Source: JBBQSN01 sp038213835 (GTDB lineage: Bacteria; Actinomycetota; Actinomycetes; Actinomycetales; CAWJMD01). Taken from it: DNA of 49,247 nt. Of this stretch, positions 26,924-33,804 are shown in pieces. The position numbers and the translations under genes are program-made. Positions within the stretch are counted from its first letter, which is position 1. Each line of letters begins with the position of its first letter. The stretch spans positions 1 to 49,247 of the forward strand of contig JBBQSN010000002.1 in assembly GCA_038213835.1 (NCBI GenBank), given 5' to 3'. The notes under the pieces are model-generated. The model had not been told where the DNA came from. It worked only from the letters and a program-made list of their open reading frames with translations, and searched no databases.

Positions 26924-27573
26924 GGGAGGGTGACCCTTCTGTCGTCGATGGTCCAGCCGGTCCGGGCCATCTGGCCCACGGTGTCGACGAGCACGGCGCG
27001 CTCGACGGTCTTGATCCGCTCGTGCAGGGACTCGACGGTGTCGTCGTCGGCCACCTCGACGGCACCCTGGGCGATGATCGCGCCGGTGTCGACCCCCTGG
27101 TCGACGAGGAGGAGCGTGCACCCCGTGACCTTGACGCCGTACGCCAGGGCGTCCGCCGGGCCGCTCGTCCCGGGGAAGGACGGCGACAGCGCCGGGTGGG
27201 TGTTGACCACGCGACCGGGGAAGCGGCCGAGGAAGGCCGGCCCGGTGAGCTTCATGAAGCCGGCCAGCACCACGAGGTCGGGCTCGTGCGCGGCGACGGC
27301 CTCGGCGAGCGCCGCGTCCCAGGCGGCCCGGTCGGCGTGGTCCCCGAGCCGGAGCACGAACGACGGTACGCCCTGGCGTCGGGCGCGGGCCACGCCCTCG
27401 GTGCCCTCGCGGTCGGCCCCCACCGCCACCACGGCGGCGCCGAAGGACGGGTCGGCGGCGGCGTCCAGGAGCGCCTGCAGGTTGGTCCCGGCCCCGGAGA
27501 CGAGCACGACGAGGCGGGCCGGACGACCGGGTGCGGCGAGCGCCGGCACGCGGATGAAAGACTCGGCCGTCAC
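26920..27573 (-). CDS. purN: Phosphoribosylglycinamide formyltransferase
   Basis: Transfers formyl from 10-formyl-THF to GAR, the third purine step. The 217-residue protein has LVVLVSGAGTNLQALLDAA (phosphate-binding loop), LAGFMKLTGPAFL, and the active-site region VVNTHPALSPSFPG with catalytic Asn and His, ending with the Asp loop LLLVDQGVDTGAIIAQ. The GTG at 27573 leaves a 15-residue lead into the first strand; no strong ribosome site is seen. It overlaps purH by 4 bases, so the two transformylases are made together. It is divergent from the small membrane protein gene at 27634. Confidence 0.95.
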   Translation of the reverse strand: MTAESFIRVPALAAPGRPARLVVLVSGAGTNLQALLDAAADPSFGAAVVAVGADREGTEGVARARRQGVPSFVLRLGDHADRAAWDAALAEAVAAHEPDLVVLAGFMKLTGPAFLGRFPGRVVNTHPALSPSFPGTSGPADALAYGVKVTGCTLLLVDQGVDTGAIIAQGAVEVADDDTVESLHERIKTVERAVLVDTVGQMARTGWTIDDRRVTLP

Positions 27574-27633
27574 GGGTGCTGACGATATCGGCAGCCGGGC
27601 ACTCCCCGAGCACGGGACCGAGGAGGTACGACC

Positions 27634-28041
27634 GTGAGCGGCATCACCAAGACACCCGCACCACTCGCTTCGGCCGCGGCCGCGGGACCCGTCCGGCTGT
27701 TCGCGCTGTGCCTGGTCGCCGCCGTGGTGGCCTCGGGGCTGCCGCTGCCCTACTCCCTGGGTGCCACGGTGTTCCTGGTCGTGGGTGCGGTGGCAGGGGT
27801 CCGAGCCCTGGTGCTGCTGGTGCGCACGGGCGGCCGCCGGGGCGTGGTCCTGCTGGTGTCCGGCCTGCTGGGGCTGTGCGCGCTGATGCTGCTGGGCGAG
27901 CTCGCCCGACTGGCGTTCTGGCCCGCGTACTCCGACTACGAGCAGTGCCGCAGCGGCGCGATCACCGAGAGCGGCGCCGACGCGTGCGAGGCCGAGTTCA
28001 GGAACCGGATCGTGTCCGTGCTGCTGCCACCCACGCGCTGA
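27634..28041 (+). CDS. Small membrane protein of unknown function
   Basis: A 135-residue protein with three to four hydrophobic segments (FALCLVAAVVASGLPLPYSL, VFLVVGAVAGVRALVLLV, GVVLLVSGLLGLCALMLLGE). A C-terminal non-membrane part follows, with two Cys (YEQCRSG, DACEAEF) that could form a disulfide if external. The GTG start has a clear GAGGAGG 8 bases upstream. It is divergent from purN, and its 3' end overlaps the convergent DUF6350 gene by 44 bases. I do not recognise a named family; length and layout resemble small actinobacterial membrane proteins found at this place. Confidence 0.7.
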   Translation: MSGITKTPAPLASAAAAGPVRLFALCLVAAVVASGLPLPYSLGATVFLVVGAVAGVRALVLLVRTGGRRGVVLLVSGLLGLCALMLLGELARLAFWPAYSDYEQCRSGAITESGADACEAEFRNRIVSVLLPPTR

Positions 28042-29236
28042 CCCGGCGACCCGCCAGCAGCGCACCGATCAGAGCCCCGGCGAGCACCTCGCCCCCCACG
28101 ACCGCCCCGGTCAGCAGCGGCGCGGGCCCCATCTCGGCCATCCGCCCCGGCCCGAGAGAGCCGGAGGCGGCGGCGCTGAGCACCAGCACCGCGACGGTGA
28201 CGGCGAGGACCACCAGGAACAGGTCGACACCCAGGGCGCGCCACCCGGCCTCGGACCGGCGGCGGGCGACGGTCCACCCGCCGAGCGCCCCGCAGGCCAC
28301 CACGACGAGCACCAGCAGGAGTCCGACGAGCGGGTCGTGCGTGGTCCCGGGCTCGGGCAGCCCGCCGAGGACGGGGACCGCCGGCAGCGGGCCGAGCGTG
28401 GTGCCACCCACCTGCACGACGGTGTCGGACCCCACGGCGAAGCCGGGGCCGGCGAGGTACGCGACCCCCCAGACCACCAGGACGGGGAGCACCGTGAGCT
28501 GGAGCAGCACCAGGCCGACGTGCCCGGCGGCGCCGGGGGCCAGTGCCTCGTGCACGGCCAGGACGCGGTCGCGGCCCGTGACCAGGGCCACCGCGACCAG
28601 CACCGTCCCGGCGACGCCGAGAGCGGCCAGGCAGCGCACCGACGCGGTGGCGAGCACGCCCGCGCGCTCCCGCAGCGGCCCAGCGGGCCACAGGTCCGGC
28701 ACCCGCGGGAGCCCGGCGGCGAGGCCTGCGACCAGTACGGCGCCGAGAACGGCGCGGGCCGCGAGCGGTCGCGCCGCCTCCGAGCCGGCCACGACGGCGG
28801 CGAGGCCGGTGAGCGCGGCGTAGGTGGACACGAAGGTGCCGAGTCCGGCGGCGAGGTCCCGGCGCGGCACCGGGTTCCGCACGGCCCGCAGCGCCTCGGT
28901 CACGCGGCGTCCCCCGACCCAGCAGAGCGCGGCCGCCAGGGCGGTGAGGCCGAGGGGCACCAGCGTGATCTCCCCGGACGGGAGCGCGAGCGGTGCGCCG
29001 TGCCCGAGCACGTGGACGTCGACGCCCACCCTGGCCGCCTCGGACCAGCGCGCACCGACCCGGGCCGACGTGAGCCAGACCAGCATCACCGGGACGACCG
29101 AGAACACCAGGCCGGCGACGCACGCCTGCACCGCCGCCAGCGCCCCCACGAGGTACGGCGACTGCAGCGCCGGGCGCTCTGGCAGCTGGCCGTCGACGAC
29201 CGGGGTCGGACGCGGCGCTCGGGTCAGCAGGCTCAT
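27998..29236 (-). CDS. DUF6350 family polytopic membrane protein (PerM-like)
   Basis: A 412-residue integral membrane protein with about ten hydrophobic segments; the start SPYLVGALAAVQACVAGLVF and the segments GEITLVPLGLTALAAAL and HDPLVGLLLVLVVVACGALG fit DUF6350. The mycobacterial member is PerM, a protein needed for cell division under stress. That role is carried over from the family and is not shown here. The ATG at 29236 follows a GAGGATGGGA stretch. Position after sucC-sucD and before purN is the conserved actinobacterial place. The 3' end runs 44 bases into the convergent small membrane protein gene. Confidence 0.82.
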   Translation of the reverse strand: MSLLTRAPRPTPVVDGQLPERPALQSPYLVGALAAVQACVAGLVFSVVPVMLVWLTSARVGARWSEAARVGVDVHVLGHGAPLALPSGEITLVPLGLTALAAALCWVGGRRVTEALRAVRNPVPRRDLAAGLGTFVSTYAALTGLAAVVAGSEAARPLAARAVLGAVLVAGLAAGLPRVPDLWPAGPLRERAGVLATASVRCLAALGVAGTVLVAVALVTGRDRVLAVHEALAPGAAGHVGLVLLQLTVLPVLVVWGVAYLAGPGFAVGSDTVVQVGGTTLGPLPAVPVLGGLPEPGTTHDPLVGLLLVLVVVACGALGGWTVARRRSEAGWRALGVDLFLVVLAVTVAVLVLSAAASGSLGPGRMAEMGPAPLLTGAVVGGEVLAGALIGALLAGRRVSAWVAAARTRSGS

Positions 29237-29317
29237 CGCGTCCCATCCTCGCCCGGACCGTGCGCGGGGTGGCGCTCCCACGCCGCCCGCCTCCGAGTTC
29301 GGTGCGAACGGCAGTCC

Positions 29318-29425
29318 TCAGCCCTCGACGACCTCACGGACGCGCTCGACCTCGTCGTGGCGCGGCGGTCCCGGCCTCGTCGAGACTTGCCGTGGCGACC
29401 CCGAGGGCGCGGGACGCCTCGTCAC
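29318..29425 (-). CDS. Possible 35-residue small protein coupled to the GNAT gene
   Basis: A GTG overlaps the stop of the acetyltransferase gene as GTGA and opens a 36-codon frame ending in TGA. The first half is Pro/Arg-rich, and the C-terminal part RHDEVERVREVVEG looks like an amphipathic helix. No homologue comes to mind. It may be a real small gene, the broken end of an older gene, or chance. The rest of the 185-base gap to DUF6350 shows nothing else. Confidence 0.25.
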   Translation of the reverse strand: MTRRPAPSGSPRQVSTRPGPPRHDEVERVREVVEG

Positions 29426-29994
29426 CCGCGCGCCCGCCACTCCTCGGCGAGCAACGCGTAGCCGTAGCCGTCCATCCACTCGCCGCTACGGTGCAGGGAC
29501 TCGTGCACCGCGTGCGTCTCGCGACGCATGCCGAGCCGCTCCATCAGCCGCCACGACGGGGTGTTGTCGGCGAAGCACAGCGCCTCGACCCGCCGCACCC
29601 CGAGGTCCTCGAAACAGAGCCGGAGCAGCTCGGTGACCGCCTCGGTGGCGTAGCCGCGGCCGCCGACCCCGGGCGCGAAACACCAGCCGAGCTCGGCCTG
29701 GGTGGCCACCGCCTGCTCCTTGACCTCGGCCTGGGCCCAGGCGTCCTGGACCCGCACCATGAGGTCACCCACGACCTCGCCCTCGAGCTCGACCATGAGC
29801 GTGCTGGTGAGCCGGTGCGGCGCGAGGAACTGCTCCCGGAACGTGGGGAGGTCGGCCCCGGCGCTGCTGATCCAATGGTTGACGTCGTCGAGCCGCCGGT
29901 AGGACCAGGCCGCCTCGACGTCGTCCGGGGCGACCGGCCGCAGCACCAGCCGCTCGGTGCGCACCGGCCACCCGAGGTCCGCCAGGGACGTCAC
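29422..29994 (-). CDS. GNAT family N-acetyltransferase (RimJ-like)
   Basis: A 190-residue acetyl-CoA-dependent transferase of the Acetyltransf_3/RimJ type. It has the early RTERLVLRPVAPDDVEAAW, the central sheet with ELGWCFAPGVGGRGYATEAV (acetyl-CoA pyrophosphate loop with the Gly-rich GVGGRGYA), and the C-terminal RVEALCFADNTPSWRLMERL then GM. Such proteins acetylate protein N-termini or small amines; the substrate cannot be assigned. The ATG start lies 16 bases after sucD on the same strand, so it is likely at the end of the sucCD transcript. Confidence 0.9.
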   Translation of the reverse strand: MTSLADLGWPVRTERLVLRPVAPDDVEAAWSYRRLDDVNHWISSAGADLPTFREQFLAPHRLTSTLMVELEGEVVGDLMVRVQDAWAQAEVKEQAVATQAELGWCFAPGVGGRGYATEAVTELLRLCFEDLGVRRVEALCFADNTPSWRLMERLGMRRETHAVHESLHRSGEWMDGYGYALLAEEWRARG

Positions 29995-30010
29995 CTGAGC
30001 ACCCGCGATC

Positions 30011-30898
30011 TCACAGCGACTGCATGATCTCCCGCATCAGGTCCGCGGCCTCGCTCGGCGTCTTGCCGACCTTGACCCCGGCCGCCTCGAGGGCGTCCTT
30101 CTTGGCCTGGGCGGTGCCGGACGAGCCGGAGACGATCGCGCCGGCGTGGCCCATCGTCTTGCCCTCGGGGGCGGTGAAGCCGGCGACGTAGCCGACGACC
30201 GGCTTGGTCACGTGGTCCTTGATGTAGGCGGCCGCGCGCTCCTCGGCGTCGCCGCCGATCTCGCCGATCATCACGATCGCCGCTGTCTCGGGGTCGTTCT
30301 CGAACGCCTCGAGGCAGTCGATGTGCGTGGTGCCGATGATCGGGTCGCCGCCGATGCCGACGGCGGTGGAGAAGCCGAAGTCCCGCAGCTCGTACATCAT
30401 CTGGTAGGTCAGCGTGCCGGACTTGCTGACCAGCCCGACCTTGCCGGGACCGGAGATGGTGGCCGGGATGATGCCGGCGTTGGACTGCCCGGGGCTGATC
30501 AGGCCGGGGCAGTTCGGGCCGATCACCCGGGTGCTGCCGGAGGCCTTGGCGTGCGCCCAGAGCTCGGCGCTGTCCTTGACCGCCACGCCCTCGGTGATGA
30601 CCACGGCGAGCGGGACGCCGGCGTCGATCGCCTCCACCGCGGCCGCCTTGGTGAAGGCGGCCGGGACGAAGATGACCGACACGTCGGCGCCGGTCTTCTC
30701 GACCGCCTCGGCCACGGTGCCGAACACCGGGACCTCGACACCGCCGTCGAAGGTGACGGTCTCGCCGGCCTTGCGGGGGTTCACGCCGCCGACCACGTTC
30801 GTGCCGGAGGCCAGCATCCGCTGGGAGTGCTTCATGCCCTCCGAGCCCGTCATGCCCTGGATGATGACCTTGCTGTCCTTGGTGAGGAAGATCGCCAT
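30011..30898 (-). CDS. sucD: Succinyl-CoA synthetase, alpha subunit
   Basis: Alpha subunit of the TCA enzyme that converts succinyl-CoA to succinate while making ATP or GTP. At 295 residues it has FLTKDSKVIIQGMTGSEGMK (CoA-binding start), VGGVNPRKAG, IGPNCPGLISPG, and the phosphohistidine loop GHAGAIVSG with His251. It begins 18 bases after sucC, and the two subunits form the working complex. Nothing is missing. Confidence 0.97.
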   Translation of the reverse strand: MAIFLTKDSKVIIQGMTGSEGMKHSQRMLASGTNVVGGVNPRKAGETVTFDGGVEVPVFGTVAEAVEKTGADVSVIFVPAAFTKAAAVEAIDAGVPLAVVITEGVAVKDSAELWAHAKASGSTRVIGPNCPGLISPGQSNAGIIPATISGPGKVGLVSKSGTLTYQMMYELRDFGFSTAVGIGGDPIIGTTHIDCLEAFENDPETAAIVMIGEIGGDAEERAAAYIKDHVTKPVVGYVAGFTAPEGKTMGHAGAIVSGSSGTAQAKKDALEAAGVKVGKTPSEAADLMREIMQSL

Positions 30899-30916
30899 GT
30901 CGTAGTGCTCCCTGTC

Positions 30917-32086
30917 TCAGCTCGCCGCAGCGAGCTCGGCGGCCTTGCGGGCCGCGCCGTCCATGGTCTCCGCGATCGTCACGAGGGGATGGTCCGCCTC
31001 CGCGAGGATGCGTCGCCCCTCCTCGACGTTGTTGCCGTCCAGGCGCACCACGAGCGGCTTGGTGGCCTCGTCGCCCAGCAGCTGCAGCGCCTGGACGATG
31101 CCGGTGGCGACGGCGTCGCAGGAGGTGATGCCGCCGAACACGTTCACGAACACGCTCTTGACCTGCTCGTCGCCGAGGATGACGTGCAGTCCGTCCGCCA
31201 TCACCTGGGCGGAGGCGCCGCCGCCGATGTCGAGGAAGTTGGCGGGCTTCTGTCCGCCGAACTCCTCGCCGGCGTAGGCGACGACGTCGAGGGTGCTCAT
31301 CACGAGGCCGGCACCGTTGCCGATGATGCCGACCGAGCCGTCGAGCTTGACGTAGTTGAGGCCCTTCGCCGCCGCCGCGGCCTCGAGCGGGTCTGTGGCC
31401 TCCTTGTCCTCCAGGGCCGCGTGCCCGGGCTGACGGAAGTCGGCGTTGGCGTCGAGCGAGACCTTTCCGTCGAGGGCGATGATCGCGCCGTCCTCGGTGC
31501 GGACCAGCGGGTTCACCTCGACCAGCGTGGCGTCCTCCTCGCGGTACACCACCCACAGCTTCTGCAGGACGTCGGCGACCTTGCCCTTGAGCTCGTCGGA
31601 GAAGCCTGCGGCCGTCACGATCTCGTCGGCCTTGGCGGCGTCGATGCCGACGGCGGGGTCGACCTCGACCTTGGCGAGCGCCTCGGGGCGCTCCTCGGCG
31701 AGGGTCTCGATCTCGACGCCTCCCTCGACCGAGCACATGGCGAGATAGGACCGGTTGGCGCGGTCGAGCAGCAGCGAGAAGTAGTACTCCTCGGCGATCT
31801 TGGCACCCTCGGCGATCATCACCCGGTGCACGGTGTGGCCCTTGATGTCCATGCCGAGGATCTCGCCGGCCCTCTCGGCGGTCTCGTCCGGGCTGTGGGC
31901 CAGCTTCACGCCGCCGGCCTTGCCGCGGCCACCGGTCTTCACCTGGGCCTTCACGACGACGGTGCCGCCACCGAGCTCCTCTGCCGCGGCCCGGGCCTCC
32001 TCCGGCGTGGTGGCCACCCGCGCTCGGAGCACGGGGACCCCGTGCGCCTCGAACACGTCACGTGCCTGGTACTCGTACAGGTCCAC
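30917..32086 (-). CDS. sucC: Succinyl-CoA synthetase, ADP-forming, beta subunit
   Basis: Beta subunit with the nucleotide-binding ATP-grasp fold. The 389-residue protein begins DLYEYQARDVFEAHGVPVL; VVVKAQVKTGGRGKAGGVKL is the ATP-grasp Lys/Gly loop. EVNPLV and GNGAGLVMSTLDVVAYAG follow, and GGITSCDAVATGI near the C-terminus contacts the alpha subunit. Its GTG/ATG start lies about 136 bases from the stop of the next upstream gene on the same strand. No convincing promoter was found in that gap. Confidence 0.97.
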   Translation of the reverse strand: MDLYEYQARDVFEAHGVPVLRARVATTPEEARAAAEELGGGTVVVKAQVKTGGRGKAGGVKLAHSPDETAERAGEILGMDIKGHTVHRVMIAEGAKIAEEYYFSLLLDRANRSYLAMCSVEGGVEIETLAEERPEALAKVEVDPAVGIDAAKADEIVTAAGFSDELKGKVADVLQKLWVVYREEDATLVEVNPLVRTEDGAIIALDGKVSLDANADFRQPGHAALEDKEATDPLEAAAAAKGLNYVKLDGSVGIIGNGAGLVMSTLDVVAYAGEEFGGQKPANFLDIGGGASAQVMADGLHVILGDEQVKSVFVNVFGGITSCDAVATGIVQALQLLGDEATKPLVVRLDGNNVEEGRRILAEADHPLVTIAETMDGAARKAAELAAAS

Positions 32087-32222
32087 GAGATCCGTCCTCC
32101 GTCGTCGAACTGGGGTCAGTCGAACACTGTCAGAGAGTCCGGGCCGAGCCTAGCGGGGCGAGGGACCCCCGCCTCCTGGGTGCCGGGTGAGGCCGGTCAC
32201 CCGCGGTGGTCCGTGCGACTGC

Positions 32223-33662
32223 TCACCCTTGGACGGCCGGCCCGGAGAACAGCGTCGCGTTCTCGGCGGCGTAGGTACCGGCCGCCCAACCCTCGGCGTC
32301 GTTCACTGAGCCCAGGCTGCGCTCCTGGAGCTCGGGGAAGAGCGCCTCGACGGCGTCGTCGACCTCACGACCGCGGTCCGCCAGGACGGCGACCAGGTCG
32401 GTGCCGGGGCCGCGGTGGGCCCGGGTCCCGCCGGACGCCGCCGCGCCGGCCTGGTCGACCTCGGCGTCGACGGCCGCCCGCAGCCGCTGCCCGATCCGGT
32501 GCGAGTAGGCCAGCAGGAACGACTGCCGGAAGGACCGGGTCCGGGACCGCCCGCCGACAGTGGCGCGGGAGCCGTGCCCGGTCATCGCGTGCGTGGCCTG
32601 CACCAACAGGGACAGGTACAGGGTCTCCGTCGCCCTCAGGTCGGCCTCGAAGCCCACCACGGTGGAGAACCCGAGGTGCTTGGACCACACGGTGCGGCAG
32701 CGGTTGGCCCCGGCGACAGCATCCAGCAGCGACGCCTTGGGCGCCTCGTACGGCCGGTCCACCCCCACCCGGCGGGCGATCGGTGCGGCGGCGCGACCGG
32801 GCGGCTCCGACCTCGCCAGCAGGGCCTGGTCGATGCTGTGCCGGGCCATCAGCGACTGGGCCGCCGCGGTGAAGGTCTCGGCCTCCGCCTCGTACGGCGT
32901 CGACTCCGCCTGCGCCAGCAGCGCCCGCACCCGCTCCACCAGCCGGGCCGTCACCCTGGGCTCACCCTGCGAACGCGGCGCCACGGGGGCGCGCCACCGG
33001 CCCGGACGGGCGTCCACCGGGTCGAGGGCAGGGAGCTGGGCCAGCAGGTCGAGCAGGGTCGCGGCGTCGACCAGCACGTCGACCGCGGCACCGGCACCCG
33101 ACAGCCTCGCTGTCAACGGGTCCGTCTCCGGGGGCCACCACACCCGAGCCCGGTGGGAGTCCAGCTGCTCGTGCCAGCGGGGCGACACGGTGGCGGCCGC
33201 GTACCGGGACAGGGACAGGGCGACGAGGTCCGCGGTCAGTTCCACGGCACCCGGCTCGAGCCCCCGAGACACGTGCCGCACGAGGTCGGCCGGCTCCCAG
33301 CCGTGCTCCCAGGCCCACTCGACCTCGCCCGAGAGCCGGCCGAGGAGGTATCTGACCAGCTCGGACGTGGCCCTGCCGCTCGCGAGCACGGCGTGCACCT
33401 CGAACTCGGCGCTCTCGGCCTCCTCGGCGCGCCCCTCGGCACGCATCCGCAGCAGCCGGTGCAGCCAGGAGAGCGACCGCTCGGCCTCCCGGTCAGGTGA
33501 TGACCCGGCCTCGCCGCCGAACCCTGGCCAGGTCTGACCGAAGGCGCTCGGCCAGGCTCCGGTGAACGGCCGCTGCGGTGCGGCCCCACCCTGACGGGCT
33601 GCTCGGTGCTGTGCCTTGGCCCTCGCCTTGGCCTTGCGCCGCTGCTGGTTGTTCCGGCCCAC
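32223..33662 (-). CDS. DUF2786 domain-containing protein
   Basis: A 479-residue soluble protein. The first 30 residues are very basic (VGRNNQQRRKAKARAKAQHR). A helical region follows, then DUF2786 at about residues 235-285 (ARLVERVRALLAQAESTPYE, AETFTAAAQSLMARHSID). The C-terminal half has the usual companion region (SKHLGFSTVVGFEADLRATE, TETLYLSLLVQATHAM, SFLLAYSHRIGQRLRAAVDA). The family is of unknown function; the basic N-terminus would suit nucleic acid or ribosome binding, but that is a guess. The GTG start has a GAGGG site 9 bases upstream. Confidence 0.75.
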   Translation of the reverse strand: MGRNNQQRRKAKARAKAQHRAARQGGAAPQRPFTGAWPSAFGQTWPGFGGEAGSSPDREAERSLSWLHRLLRMRAEGRAEEAESAEFEVHAVLASGRATSELVRYLLGRLSGEVEWAWEHGWEPADLVRHVSRGLEPGAVELTADLVALSLSRYAAATVSPRWHEQLDSHRARVWWPPETDPLTARLSGAGAAVDVLVDAATLLDLLAQLPALDPVDARPGRWRAPVAPRSQGEPRVTARLVERVRALLAQAESTPYEAEAETFTAAAQSLMARHSIDQALLARSEPPGRAAAPIARRVGVDRPYEAPKASLLDAVAGANRCRTVWSKHLGFSTVVGFEADLRATETLYLSLLVQATHAMTGHGSRATVGGRSRTRSFRQSFLLAYSHRIGQRLRAAVDAEVDQAGAAASGGTRAHRGPGTDLVAVLADRGREVDDAVEALFPELQERSLGSVNDAEGWAAGTYAAENATLFSGPAVQG

Positions 33663-33804
33663 TCGACACCGCCCTCGCCTCGCCTCGCCTCGCCACCGAC
33701 CCGCGAAGCCTGCCAGAGGCGACCGACAGCGGTCACATCGTCGTCCACAGCCTCGGCGCCCCGGTCGACCGACGTGACGCCTCGGCTCGACATAGGGTCC
33801 GGCC

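Noticed and set aside
27574..27633. ZTP or purine riboswitch in front of purN-purH
   Set aside because: The 60-base divergent gap is too short and lacks the conserved ACTGGCG and CGCCTGGGC elements seen upstream of glyA.
29991..31736. 581-codon minus-strand frame across sucD and sucC
   Set aside because: It is out of phase with two unmistakable sucCD genes and has the Arg/Gly-rich composition of a shadow.
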